The notes under the pieces: generated by a model | What the model was told of the DNA's origin: nothing | Databases searched by the model: none | The model's input: only the letters and a program-made list of their open reading frames with translations | Program-made: the position numbers and the translations under genes | NCBI RefSeq assembly: GCF_019352175.1 | Contig: NZ_JACBYI010000003.1 | Coordinates: 124,001 to 188,000, forward strand | Direction: 5' to 3' | Source of the DNA: Paenibacillus sp. S150 | GTDB lineage: Bacteria; Bacillota; Bacilli; Paenibacillales; Paenibacillaceae | Length of the DNA stretch: 64,000 nucleotides | In this document: in pieces, positions 52,148 to 61,083 of the stretch | How positions within the stretch are numbered: position 1 is the first letter of the stretch | How the letters are laid out: each line of letters begins with the position of its first letter

Positions 52148-53535
52148 TTATCTTCAGCAATCAGACGACCCATTTCCTCGTAAAGCGTCGTTTCATCGAT
52201 CATTCTGGACCAGTAGGCGTTCAGCAGCTTGCGGAAGCTTTTGAGCACGGCAATCGGAAGCCCCAAGTCCCTGAGGTATGAAAAGGTGGGAAACAGCTCT
52301 CTGTACATCAGATATCGTGAAGGACGGTTCAGATGGTCATCCACACTCATTTCGGCAATCCGCTTGCGGGCCGGAATACTGACCGAGCGTTCACGGATCA
52401 TCCGTTGCGCCTCCGGAGAAGCCAGGAAGGTGACGAATTGGCGGGCGGCCTCTTTCTGCCGGGAATTTTCCACAACCGCTGCACCGATGGTGACCAGCAG
52501 CGTTTTTTGCGGGTCCTTTGCTTTGAGCGTCGGCAGCGGGGCCAGATCGTAATCCAGAGCCAGCTCCTTGAAATCATTCAGGTTGTAGTATGTCGTCAGA
52601 ATCATCGACACCTGCTCCTGAACGAATAATGAAATCGTCTCGTCTTCATGGTTGCCGGCCAGATACTTGGGGAAGATCTGATGATTGTTCACCAGCCTGC
52701 TGTATATGTTGAGACTGTTGGCCGTCTCGGGACTGAGCGTCTGATGGTGGTCTCCGTCCTCCACGGTCTGTATGCCGCTCTGCAGCAGAAACACCGAATA
52801 GCGGTTCTCGGAAGCAGGCACAAAATAAACCGCGTGTCGCCCGCGTTTCTCCGACAGCTGGCGGGCCGCTTCTATCAGATCATCCCAGGTCCAGTAGCTG
52901 TCCGGCTCCGGAAGATCCGCCTCGCGGAAATGGGCTTTGTTGTAGCAGAGCACCACCGGGGAGAAGGAAATCGGGTACGCATAAAGCTGCTTCCGGTGTA
53001 AAAAAGCTTCACTCGCGATTGGATACAGTCCCGGATCCGGCTCAAGCGTCTCCAGCAGCTCGGCTGAACCGTTCTCGGCCATCTCCTGGAACTGTGTGCT
53101 GTTCAGCGATAAAACATCCAGCATCCCGTTATTGATCAGCTCTACGGCGGAGTTCACATGATCGAAATCATTCAAGGCGAGCGGCAGGATATGAATCCCG
53201 GGATGCAGCCTGTGAAATTCAGCGATCAGATCGTCCAGCTTGAAATCCTTCGTCAAGGAGGAGCTGCAGCCAAAATGGATGCGGATCCGTTCCTTCACCG
53301 ATTCCATAACCATACTTCCCACACGGTCGATCTTGACAATCAGCCCTTCCTGCACTAGCACATCCAGCCCCCTGCGGACGGATTTGTTGCTGAGCCCGAA
53401 CTGTTTGGCCAGCGTGCTCTCTGCGGGCAGATATGCGCCCGGCTGCAGAATCCCGCTCAGGATCTCCGTCCGCAGCTTGTCTACCATATAATCCAACCGT
53501 TCCCGGAAAGACTGGCGTCCTGATTTATTATTCAT
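52084..53535 (-). CDS. GntR winged-helix regulator fused to a solute-binding-protein domain
   Basis: A 483-residue cytoplasmic one-component regulator. Residues about 10-80 are a GntR winged helix (LPAESTLAKQFGLSNKSVRR, then GLDVLVQEGLIVKIDRVGS). Residues about 88-455 have the fold of an extracellular type-1 sugar-binding protein (FHRLHPGIHILPL, YAYPISFSPVVLCYNKAHF, TWDDLIEAARQLSEKRG, FVTFLASPEAQRM). No signal peptide or lipobox exists, so the binding domain senses intracellular ligand. The last residues (KRLRRPLKEAASVSPKIEG) come from repeat S11. It is separated from the transporter cluster by copy D and probably controls it. The GGGAGA box is 7 nt before the ATG. Confidence 0.85.
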   Translation of the reverse strand: MNNKSGRQSFRERLDYMVDKLRTEILSGILQPGAYLPAESTLAKQFGLSNKSVRRGLDVLVQEGLIVKIDRVGSMVMESVKERIRIHFGCSSSLTKDFKLDDLIAEFHRLHPGIHILPLALNDFDHVNSAVELINNGMLDVLSLNSTQFQEMAENGSAELLETLEPDPGLYPIASEAFLHRKQLYAYPISFSPVVLCYNKAHFREADLPEPDSYWTWDDLIEAARQLSEKRGRHAVYFVPASENRYSVFLLQSGIQTVEDGDHHQTLSPETANSLNIYSRLVNNHQIFPKYLAGNHEDETISLFVQEQVSMILTTYYNLNDFKELALDYDLAPLPTLKAKDPQKTLLVTIGAAVVENSRQKEAARQFVTFLASPEAQRMIRERSVSIPARKRIAEMSVDDHLNRPSRYLMYRELFPTFSYLRDLGLPIAVLKSFRKLLNAYWSRMIDETTLYEEMGRLIAEDKRKRLRRPLKEAASVSPKIEG

Positions 53536-53610
53536 GTATTAATCTCCCTGTATCACTTAAATTTACATCATGACCTTTCTATTTTGCTTCAACTCTCAAA
53601 TGTTGTCAAA

Positions 53611-53713
53611 CAAGCAGAAACGTCTTCGCCGTCCTTCTACGAGGACAGCATCCGTTTCCGGGAGAAATAGAAGGATAATTTATAGCGTGGAGCATATAAA
53701 TTTTTATAATTTA
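53611..53713 (+). repeat. Short double-hairpin repeat S12 with U2 remnant
   Basis: Sub-type ii copy (GAAACGTCTTCGCCGTCC and GAAATAGAAGG). It is followed by GGCCCCACAAATGTGGGACC, a remnant of the U2 hairpin. Confidence 0.75.
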
Positions 53714-53773
53714 AGAAAAGGCCCCACAAATGTGGGACCTGGCACAGCATTTCCTTCAGCCGCGCGGCAACGC

Positions 53774-54637
53774 TTATACAGGCTCTATATGCACCAGAAC
53801 ATTCGAAACCTGGTGCCGGTCCTTCAGCTGGCCCTCAATTTCTTCGGTTATGTCATGGCTCTGGACCACATTCAGATTGGAGTCTACCAGCACCGTTGTA
53901 TCCACGAGCACGTTGTTGCCGTGTATCCGTGCCTTAATATCCTTAATGGACTCTACCCCCTCAATCTCGGCAACAGTCTGCTTCATCAGTTCAAGCTCTG
54001 TGGCATCAAAGCCGTCGGTAAGATCATGCGTAGTCTTGCGGAAGATATCCCAGGCGGTCTTGCAGATCAATAATCCGACAATCGTAGCGGTCAGCGGATC
54101 CAGCCACGGCAAGCCAAATTGCGAACCGATAATCCCGACAAAAGCGCCGATGCTCACGAGCGCATCCGACCGGTTATCCTGGGCCACCGCCAGCATGGCA
54201 TTGCTGCTCAGCCTGCGGGCCAACCGGATATTGTATATGTATACTGCGAACATAACGACAGCGCAGCCTGCCGCCGTCCACGCAGCCACGAGATCCGGAG
54301 ATTCCAGAGCAGGCTGAATAAATTTGTTGACGCCCTGATACAGAACTTGAATCCCAACAGCAATCATAATGAAAGAAGCCACCAGTGCAGCTACGGTCTC
54401 CGCTCTGAAATGCCCGTAGCTGTGATTGGAGTCCGGCGGCATCCGTGAAATTCTGAGCCCGGCCAGAATCGCCAGCGAGGCGATAATATCTGTGCTGTTG
54501 TTCAGTCCGTCGGCAAGCAGTGCCTGCGAGCCTGAGGCTGTACCTATGAACAGTTTGATGGCAGACAGCAGAATGTAGGCAAACAGACTCAGCCAGGCCC
54601 CTTTTTCACTTTGTTTAATGTCGCTGTAGTTTTCCAA
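53774..54637 (-). CDS. Cation diffusion facilitator (CzcD/YdfM-like)
   Basis: A 287-residue inner-membrane exporter of Zn2+/Fe2+/Mn2+-type metals. The start is TTG at 54637 with GGAGG 8 nt upstream; the longer ORF to 54877 has no coding character. Six membrane segments, the metal-site ADGLNNSTDI (helix II, DxxxD with N) and DNRSDALVS (helix V), and a C-terminal cytoplasmic domain (VSNVLVHIEPV). The subgroup has a HSYGH/RAE loop. The metal specificity is open. A palindrome just upstream suggests metal-responsive control. Confidence 0.9.
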   Translation of the reverse strand: MENYSDIKQSEKGAWLSLFAYILLSAIKLFIGTASGSQALLADGLNNSTDIIASLAILAGLRISRMPPDSNHSYGHFRAETVAALVASFIMIAVGIQVLYQGVNKFIQPALESPDLVAAWTAAGCAVVMFAVYIYNIRLARRLSSNAMLAVAQDNRSDALVSIGAFVGIIGSQFGLPWLDPLTATIVGLLICKTAWDIFRKTTHDLTDGFDATELELMKQTVAEIEGVESIKDIKARIHGNNVLVDTTVLVDSNLNVVQSHDITEEIEGQLKDRHQVSNVLVHIEPV

Positions 54638-54656
54638 ACAAAGAACCTCCAATGAA

Positions 54657-54674
54657 TAGTATCGTTCTATACTA
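54657..54674 (-). promoter_or_regulatory. Candidate operator of the cation exporter
   Basis: Perfect inverted repeat TAGTAT - 6 nt - ATACTA, 20 bp before the TTG start. Its size suits a dimeric ArsR- or MerR-type repressor. Confidence 0.4.
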
Positions 54675-54841
54675 CACGCTGACAGCCGGGTGGGTCTAGA
54701 GAAACAGTGTTGCCGGGCTGCGCAAGTGTTCCCCCCGCCAAATAGAGTTGTAAGGCTGGAAGTGTTTTGCTGTTTGCAACATTGTTTGCCCTCGTTCAAC
54801 TTCAGCTCTATCCCGCTTGTACACTCTGCTGTTCTGCTATA

Positions 54842-54945
54842 TATAGAGAGTGAACTTAAGAATGTAACTCGCTGCATGGACGAAATCCTTGCTCCGCAAG
54901 GGGTTCGTCCATCGGCTGTCCATCATTCTTAAGTTCAGCTTATAT
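54842..54945. repeat. Large two-stem palindrome
   Basis: TGAACTTAAGAATG (54851-54864) pairs perfectly with CATTCTTAAGTTCA (54924-54937). ATGGACGAA (54876-54884) pairs with TTCGTCCAT (54904-54912). Outer TATATA arms extend the pairing. No T-run. A diverged left-arm copy (ATGAACTTAAG...CATGGAC) is found again at 55052-55080. Confidence 0.65.
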
Positions 54946-55086
54946 AGATGGATTAACAAGGAAGCGGACCTTCTGCACTTTAATTGGAGCTGATCCTGCA
55001 GAGTCCCCTATTAACCTCGGTTCAAAACACATTCTATGAGAGTAATCTGGCATGAACTTAAGTACAAGTCTCTTCATGGACAGACA

Positions 55087-55125
55087 ACACCCCTCCGGAA
55101 GGGAGATTCCGCTCCGGAGGGGTGT
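55087..55125. repeat. Hairpin ACACCCCTCCGG/CCGGAGGGGTGT
   Basis: A 12-bp perfect stem without a T-tract, just upstream of the propeller remnant. It could be a terminator-like or repeat structure. Confidence 0.5.
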
Positions 55126-55578
55126 ATGGCTCAGCGTTTCTTGATGGCAGCAGCCTGTATGTCATGCAAGGGCAGAAGGTCGCCCAGTACAACTTCTGGA
55201 ACTATACAGAGGATGGCAAACCCCTGAAGCAATGGGATCAGCCGCTGTCCGATAATATATTTCCACTGAACAAGGTGCTTCAGGACCGGCTGCTGTATTA
55301 TACTTATGACGGCTTAAGCCTGATTGCCGTGAAGCTGGTTAACGGACAGGTCTGCCCGAAGATGTCCAACCGTGCAGCTGGACATCTTCGGACAGACCCT
55401 GTACACCGGACAATCCGACGGATTATTTCATGCTTACAATCTTCTCAGCCTGAAGCCGCTGTTCACCGTTGCAACCGCCTCACGTGAATTCCAGCCGTCG
55501 CTCAGGACCGGGAGCATTCTTATTGTCCGCTGCGGCGGCATGATGCTGGGTGTTAAGCTGCCTTCTGCGGCTCAGTAG
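55122..55578 (+). pseudogene. C-terminal remnant of a PQQ-like beta-propeller protein
   Basis: Frame 1 reads FLDGSSLYVMQGQKVAQYNF and DRLLYYTYDGLSLIAVKLVNG. A frameshift near 55370 leads to LDIFGQTLYTGQSDGLFHAY and LLSLKPLFTVATASREFQPS, ending at a stop at 55578. These are successive propeller blades. No start, signal peptide or N-terminal blades are present. Confidence 0.6.
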
Positions 55579-55590
55579 CCCAGCAGCTTC

Positions 55591-56094
55591 TTATTCAGCC
55601 GGAGCCGTGAACGTGCGTCCTGCGAACTCGGCATCGAGCATGTAGAAGGCGTTGCTGTCGGTTTCGATCCGCTTCAGCTTGGCGATAATATTGCTGAACA
55701 GCGCTTCTTCTTCCACCTGCTCATCGATAAACCATTTCAGGAAATAGATAGTCGCATGCTCGCGTTCATCCAGCGCCAGGTCAGCCAGGCGGTAGAATCT
55801 TGTGGTGTTCTGCTGTTCATGGGCGAATGCATGCTCAAAGGCGTCCAGCATGGATGTGTACTCATTTTGGGGTTCGGGAAGTGCTGCCAGGGTCGCCCGG
55901 AAGTCGCGATCATTAAGGAACTTGTAAATTTTCATAGCATGGAACCGTTCTTCTTCCGCCTGGATCAGAAAAAAGTTGGCGAAGCCGTCGAGGCTCTCAC
56001 CGGAACAATACGCGGCCATCGCCAGATAGACATGTGCGGAATAAAACTCAAAATTCATCTGTTCATTTAGCGCCTTTACCAATTCTTCTTTCAT
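55591..56094 (-). CDS. Ferritin (FtnA-like)
   Basis: A 167-residue non-heme ferritin that stores iron. Ferroxidase ligands: Glu17 (NFEFYSAHVYL), Glu/His in QAEEERFHAMKIY, Glu in FAHEQQNTTRFYRLAD, and Glu in WFIDEQVEEE. GAGGAG lies 7 nt before the ATG. Divergent GH3 gene upstream, 116 bp away. A Fur-type site was not recognised. Confidence 0.93.
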   Translation of the reverse strand: MKEELVKALNEQMNFEFYSAHVYLAMAAYCSGESLDGFANFFLIQAEEERFHAMKIYKFLNDRDFRATLAALPEPQNEYTSMLDAFEHAFAHEQQNTTRFYRLADLALDEREHATIYFLKWFIDEQVEEEALFSNIIAKLKRIETDSNAFYMLDAEFAGRTFTAPAE

Positions 56095-56210
56095 GGGCCC
56101 ATCTCCTCATCCTGGATATTTGTGTACAGTAAGCAGGCTTATGCAGCATGTCTCATTCATCTTAACATTTGTGCTTATTATCCAGCAATCGAAAGGAAGA
56201 TCATTGTTCA

Positions 56211-57563
56211 ATGACAAGACCCAGCGTACGCAATAACACGGCTCGCAACAATTATAGAATGCTGGCTGCGGCTGCGGCCATTGCTTCCCTGCTCCTAAGC
56301 GGCGGCTGCGGCGGAAGAGCAGCGTCCGGTACAGAGACAGCGGCGCCCTCCGCCTCTGCTGCCTCCTCAGCACCTTCTGCGGCAACCGCCTCGGCCCGGC
56401 AGCCATCGCTCCCGCCGCCTGCCGCTACACCTGCGCCAACCGTCTCTGGCGGAAGCAGCGCCGGGGAAGGTATCGCACAGCAGATCGCCGGAATGACGCT
56501 TGAAGACAAAATCGGGCAAATGCTGCTCGTCGGTATTGACGGCACTGAAGTAAACGGGCAGACCCAAAAAATGATAGAGAATGACAAGGTAGGCGGCATC
56601 ATCCTGTATGCGGATAATATTACAAGCCTGAAGGGGATGGTCAGCCTGACCAACGGCCTGAAGCGCAGCAATGCCGGCAACGCCGCTCCGCTGTTCATCA
56701 GCGTCGACCAGGAAGGCGGCAAGGTCAGCCGCATGCCGGACGAATACGCCGTAATCCCTTCCAATGGAGCCGTTGGCGCAAGCGGCAGTGCCGGAGCCGC
56801 GGAAATGATGGGCAAGCTGCTCGCCAGAGAGGTGCAGGCCGCAGGCTTCAACATGAATTTTGCCCCGGTGCTGGACATCAACAGCAATCCGGACAATCCG
56901 GTAATCGGAGACCGTTCCTTCGGCAGCACTTCCGCAAAGGTTACCCGGCTTGGCATAGCCGAGATGAAGGGAATTGCGGGTGAAGGCGTCGTGCCGGTCG
57001 TCAAACACTTCCCGGGTCATGGGGATACGTCCGTCGATTCCCACCTGGAGCTTCCGGTGGTGGATAAAACGGCTGCCCAGCTGGCCCGGCTGGAATGGCT
57101 GCCCTTCCAGGCAGCCATTCAGGAGCAGGCCGACGCGGTAATGGTGGCCCATATTCTATATCCCAAGCTGGACCCTGACCGGCCTGCTTCCCTGTCCAAA
57201 GTAATCATAGGACAGCAGCTCCGGAGCGGGATGGGCTTCACGGGAGTCGTCATTACCGATGACCTCACCATGGGCGCGATCACCAAGAACTACAGCCTGG
57301 GGAGCGCCGCAGTGGATACAGTGCTCGCAGGCAGCGATATCCTGCTGGTGGCCCACGAATACAGCAATGAGCAGGCAGCCCGAAATGCGCTGCTGGCTGC
57401 GGTGAAGAGCGGCAAGCTTTCAGAAGCGAGGATTGATGAGAGTGTCACCCGCATTCTCTCCTTGAAAGCCAAATATCAGCTGACCGACAGCCCTGTCGCC
57501 GTTCCTGATCTTACGCAGCTTAATAAGGATATCAAAGCCTGGCGTTCAGCGGTTGCACAGTAG
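56211..57563 (+). CDS. nagZ: GH3 beta-N-acetylglucosaminidase-like lipoprotein
   Basis: A 450-residue extracytoplasmic lipoprotein that probably removes N-acetylglucosamine from muropeptides. The ATG at 56211 has AAAGGAAG 12 nt upstream. Signal peptide with lipobox LLLSGGC near residue 33, then a long Ala/Ser/Pro linker (to about residue 85). NagZ signatures: SVDQEGGKVSRMP, FAPVLDINSNPDNPVIGDRS, KHFPGHGDTSVDSH (His/Asp acid-base dyad), and ITDDLTMGAI (Asp nucleophile). It lacks the second GH3 domain of beta-glucosidases. Flanked by ferritin and a terminator. Confidence 0.9.
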   Translation: MTRPSVRNNTARNNYRMLAAAAAIASLLLSGGCGGRAASGTETAAPSASAASSAPSAATASARQPSLPPPAATPAPTVSGGSSAGEGIAQQIAGMTLEDKIGQMLLVGIDGTEVNGQTQKMIENDKVGGIILYADNITSLKGMVSLTNGLKRSNAGNAAPLFISVDQEGGKVSRMPDEYAVIPSNGAVGASGSAGAAEMMGKLLAREVQAAGFNMNFAPVLDINSNPDNPVIGDRSFGSTSAKVTRLGIAEMKGIAGEGVVPVVKHFPGHGDTSVDSHLELPVVDKTAAQLARLEWLPFQAAIQEQADAVMVAHILYPKLDPDRPASLSKVIIGQQLRSGMGFTGVVITDDLTMGAITKNYSLGSAAVDTVLAGSDILLVAHEYSNEQAARNALLAAVKSGKLSEARIDESVTRILSLKAKYQLTDSPVAVPDLTQLNKDIKAWRSAVAQ

Positions 57564-57581
57564 CCCAGAACTGCAGGCGCA

Positions 57582-57634
57582 CAAACCAAAACAGGAGCCT
57601 GCTTCTGGCGGAATACTGCTGAAGCAGGCTCCTG
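57582..57634 (-). terminator. Terminator of the MacAB-like operon (possibly bidirectional)
   Basis: CAGGAGCCTGCTTC (57592-57605) pairs perfectly with GAAGCAGGCTCCTG (57621-57634). On the minus strand TTTT follows the stem; on the plus strand the tail is poorer. It lies between the GH3 stop and the last gene of the export operon. Confidence 0.65.
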
Positions 57635-57797
57635 TGGTATGGGTATCTTAAATGAAACTCCGAAGTGTTCTATCCTGAAATAACATTGTCCGGAGTAAGG
57701 GCATTGTTAGGGAAGCCTCGAATTTGGCGAAGCCCGATTGAGGGCCTTCCCCGAAAATTTCATCGTCTGGAGCGCCGCGATAGAGCGGCATGGATGC

Positions 57798-58904
57798 CTA
57801 TTGCAGGACAACAGTGTCTCCCGGCTTCAGACCGGACAGGACTTCGGTTTTCTCGGAGGTCTCCATTCCGATCTTGATCTCCGTGCGCTCATACTGGCCG
57901 TTTCCTTTATCCAGCATGACAAAAGCCTGATCCCCCTCGTGAATAACAGCAATACTGGAGACGACGGTGGCATTGTCCTTGCGCAGGGTCTCAATCTCAC
58001 CGCTAAGGCTAAGTCCGCCGATCAGATGCTCATCGGGCTGCAAGGAAATCACAACCTCGAACTGCGGCACCTGTCCCGCCGTATTCTGACCGGCAGTTGT
58101 CGTTGCGAATTTCGACACCTCGGTCACTTCGCCTGCCAGGATTAAGTCTTTCACCGCGGTCATTTTCACCTGAACCTTCATGCCCTGCTTGATGCGGAAG
58201 ATATCCTGCTCTCCGACCAGGGCGATGAACTCCAGCTTGCCGAGATCGACGATTTTGCCGATATATTGGTTGTCAGCGACCATCTGCGGCCGTTCGCCGC
58301 TCTCGCTGCTGCTGTCATAGAGAAAAATGCCGGTTGCCGGAGCGTGATACACCGCAGAATTCAGCTTGGCTCTCTTGTCGCTGAGCTCCTGCTCCTGAAT
58401 CTTGGCATTCACTTCATTAAGCTCGTCATTCAGACGGGCCGACTCCCGGGCGGCCAGCGCCTTCAGCCGCTCCGCTTCCGTCCCTGCCGGAACCGCAGCC
58501 TCATCCTCCTGCTGGCTGAGAAAAGCGTTCAGCTCCGCCTCAAGCTTCGCTTTGCGGATCGTCGCCTCCGCTGTGGCAATTTCATTCTTCAGGGCCGACT
58601 GATCCAGAGTGAACAAGATATCCCCCTTTGTCACCTGGCCGCCGTTCTCGGCCTTCCAGGCTGTAACCCTGGAGGCAAAGGGCGCATAGACCAGTGTCTC
58701 CTCCTGATATTGCGATCTTCCCTTGACCTGCACCGAACTGGTCATCGACTCCTGCGTCACCGGGAAGCTGATCACCTGCGGCGGCTCCATCGCCACCTCC
58801 GGCTCACCGCCTGTAAATACCTTGGTGTACAAAATAAAAGCGGCAGCGGCAACGATACCGGCGATGATAACCCATTTCACGGCCTTTTTAATAATCCTCT
58901 TCAT
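57798..58904 (-). CDS. MacA/HlyD-type membrane-fusion protein
   Basis: A 368-residue adaptor with one N-terminal helix (VIIAGIVAAAAFILYTKVF). Lipoyl half-motifs YAPFASRVTAWKAENGGQV and YHAPATGIFLYD flank an alpha-helical hairpin (about residues 115-195). The following beta-barrel contains GKIVDLGKLEFIALVGEQDI. In Gram-positives, such adaptors work with ABC exporters across the wall. It is last in the operon with permease and ATPase, and GAAAGGAAG precedes the start. Confidence 0.9.
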   Translation of the reverse strand: MKRIIKKAVKWVIIAGIVAAAAFILYTKVFTGGEPEVAMEPPQVISFPVTQESMTSSVQVKGRSQYQEETLVYAPFASRVTAWKAENGGQVTKGDILFTLDQSALKNEIATAEATIRKAKLEAELNAFLSQQEDEAAVPAGTEAERLKALAARESARLNDELNEVNAKIQEQELSDKRAKLNSAVYHAPATGIFLYDSSSESGERPQMVADNQYIGKIVDLGKLEFIALVGEQDIFRIKQGMKVQVKMTAVKDLILAGEVTEVSKFATTTAGQNTAGQVPQFEVVISLQPDEHLIGGLSLSGEIETLRKDNATVVSSIAVIHEGDQAFVMLDKGNGQYERTEIKIGMETSEKTEVLSGLKPGDTVVLQ

Positions 58905-58953
58905 TGAATTGGCTTCCTTTCAACTGGAAATACGCTAATGTATGCCTTCAGGG

Positions 58954-60336
58954 CTAGTCCCTCTTGATCGCTGTAAGCGCATCGGTTCTTGAGGCGCTGA
59001 TGGCCGGGTAGATTCCTGACAGCACACCGGTCATAATGGCAAACGCCAGCCCGATTGGAAGCGTCATAAGCGGAATAAAGAAATTCAAGCCTTCCCCTGC
59101 ACTGCCCACGAGCTTGTTCAGCGCCATTACAATCAGATAAGAGAACAGCACACCCAGCATTCCGCCGAGCAGTCCGAGCAGAGCCGCCTCGGTGATGAAC
59201 ATGTTGCGGATCTGCCGCATGTTGGCCCCCAGCACCTTCATAATCCCGATCTGCCGCCGGCGCTGATGTGTGGACATGGTCATAGCCACGATAATTGAAA
59301 TGGAGGCTATGACAAGAATGAACACACCGATGCCGAGCGCCGCCATCTTGAGCATATCAAAGGTCTCTTTAAGCTGATCCTGCTGGTACAGGTTGTCGTT
59401 CGTCGACAAAGACAGCTTCTGGATCAGCGCCTCCAGCTGTTTGATGTTATCGATGCTGTCTACCTTCACGGTGACGGAGTTGTAGCTCCCCTCTTCAAGC
59501 GGCGGAGCCGCGGAGACATCTCCGAAGCTTAGCTCCTGCTGCAGCTGTGCCGCCGTCTCCAGCGACACATACATGATCTTCTCATACGTGGCGCGCTGAT
59601 CACTGATTCCGGAAGGATTGGCCAGAATGCCGCCTACCTGCAGCGGAGAGCTAAGCTTGACCGCTCCCCCGGAAGAGCTGCTGTAATCCTGGGCCTGCAG
59701 CTGAACCTGCTGGCGGTACATCTCTGTCGGAAGCAGCATCAGGCTGCTGTACTGTTCCGAGACCTCCTGATTAAACGGATCGGAGCTCATCCGGTCGTAG
59801 ATGTTCTGCCGTGTTTCTATATCAATTAAACCGAGAGTGGCGCCGTAGTTCAGCACAACCATTTCCGGCACATCCGAAACGCCGCCCTGTTTAAAGGTCT
59901 TGTCAAATTTGGCAAGCATCCGCAGATCCGTTGCAATCACCTGTATGTCGGCAATCTTATTGTCAACCGTAATCATCTGCCTGTAGCCCGCATCTTCAAA
60001 AGGGGCCGCTGCAACAACATGGTTCAGGCCCTGGATGATCTTAAGCTTCTGGAAGGTCAGCCTGCCCGGATCTAGACTGCCGCCGGTCTCTGCCGCCGTA
60101 TCCCCTCCGCTTCCCCCCGGTGATGGAATACCGCCGCCCGGAGAGACGGTAATTTCGTCCATTTTGAAATTCCGGTTCACTTCATCGGTTACATAGACCT
60201 GTGCGGATTGTCCAATGCTCAGCGCTACAATTATGGCGGCGCAGCCGATGGAAATCCCGGTCATGCACAGGCCGGTAACCACCTTGCGCCGCTTGACCTG
60301 GTCCCAGGCCATACGGGAGATATCCCTGAGTTTCAC
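58954..60336 (-). CDS. MacB-type FtsX-like ABC exporter permease
   Basis: A 460-residue membrane protein. GTG start overlaps the ATPase stop (GTGA), with GGAGG upstream. TM1 near residues 20-42, a large extracytoplasmic domain (about 45-330), then three helices (LGIGVFILVIASISIIVAMT; LLGLLGGMLGVLFSYLIVM; IPLMTLPIGLAFAIMTGVLS) and the MacB end VRRRQIGIMK-like QRRRQIGIMKVLGA and YPAISASRTDALTAIKRD. It forms a tripartite exporter with its neighbours. Confidence 0.92.
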   Translation of the reverse strand: MKLRDISRMAWDQVKRRKVVTGLCMTGISIGCAAIIVALSIGQSAQVYVTDEVNRNFKMDEITVSPGGGIPSPGGSGGDTAAETGGSLDPGRLTFQKLKIIQGLNHVVAAAPFEDAGYRQMITVDNKIADIQVIATDLRMLAKFDKTFKQGGVSDVPEMVVLNYGATLGLIDIETRQNIYDRMSSDPFNQEVSEQYSSLMLLPTEMYRQQVQLQAQDYSSSSGGAVKLSSPLQVGGILANPSGISDQRATYEKIMYVSLETAAQLQQELSFGDVSAAPPLEEGSYNSVTVKVDSIDNIKQLEALIQKLSLSTNDNLYQQDQLKETFDMLKMAALGIGVFILVIASISIIVAMTMSTHQRRRQIGIMKVLGANMRQIRNMFITEAALLGLLGGMLGVLFSYLIVMALNKLVGSAGEGLNFFIPLMTLPIGLAFAIMTGVLSGIYPAISASRTDALTAIKRD

Positions 60337-61046
60337 AGGCTTCCCTCCTCTGCGGATGGTGGCTTAGCCTCCGTGTGCTGCCCATGAATCAAATACCCGT
60401 CCTTAAGCGAGAAGGTGCGCTGCATTTGCTCCGCCACCTCCTGTTCATGGGTTACAACAATAAATGTCGTTTTCATCGTCTGGTTCAGCTTCAGCAGAAT
60501 GCCGATAATTTCCTCTTCCGTTTTGGAATCCAGGTTCCCGGTAGGCTCATCCGCAAAAATAACCGAAGGCTCCGTAATCAGAGACCGGGCGATGCTTACA
60601 CGCTGCTGCTGTCCGCCTGACAGCTGCGAAGGAAACTGGTCAGCCTTGTCGGGTATCCCCACCTGCTCCAGCAAAGCCAGCGCCTTCTGTCTGCGGAGCG
60701 AGGGGGATACGGACTGAAAGACCAGCGGCAGCTCCACGTTCTCACGGACGGTAAGGCTGGCAATCAGCTCATACGCCTGAAAAATAAATCCGATATGCCT
60801 GCGCCGGAATTCGGCAAGCTTGTTCTCGCCCATCAGCACGATATCCTGATCGGCGATGAAAATATGACCTTCGGCGGGCTTCATCAGTCCTGCCATCAAA
60901 TTCAGCAGTGTGGATTTGCCCGAACCGGAGCTGCCCAGGAGGGCGACCATTTCCCCCTGCTTCACCGCGAAGCTGACTTCATGAAGTACCTTGGTCCATT
61001 CGTTGCCGGTTTTAAAGGAATGTGTAATTTTCTCGACTCGCAACAT
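60333..61046 (-). CDS. MacB/LolD-type ABC-transporter ATPase
   Basis: A 237-residue ATPase. The start at 61046 ([11 protein letters not shown]) has AGGAG 8 nt upstream. Walker [11 protein letters not shown]-loop [10 protein letters not shown], signature [14 protein letters not shown], Walker [14 protein letters not shown] and H-loop [10 protein letters not shown] are all intact. It ends in overlap with the permease. Confidence 0.95.
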   Translation of the reverse strand: MLRVEKITHSFKTGNEWTKVLHEVSFAVKQGEMVALLGSSGSGKSTLLNLMAGLMKPAEGHIFIADQDIVLMGENKLAEFRRRHIGFIFQAYELIASLTVRENVELPLVFQSVSPSLRRQKALALLEQVGIPDKADQFPSQLSGGQQQRVSIARSLITEPSVIFADEPTGNLDSKTEEEIIGILLKLNQTMKTTFIVVTHEQEVAEQMQRTFSLKDGYLIHGQHTEAKPPSAEEGSL

Positions 61047-61083
61047 GGAGGCTGCTCCTTCTTCTCCTGTGATAGATGGGACC

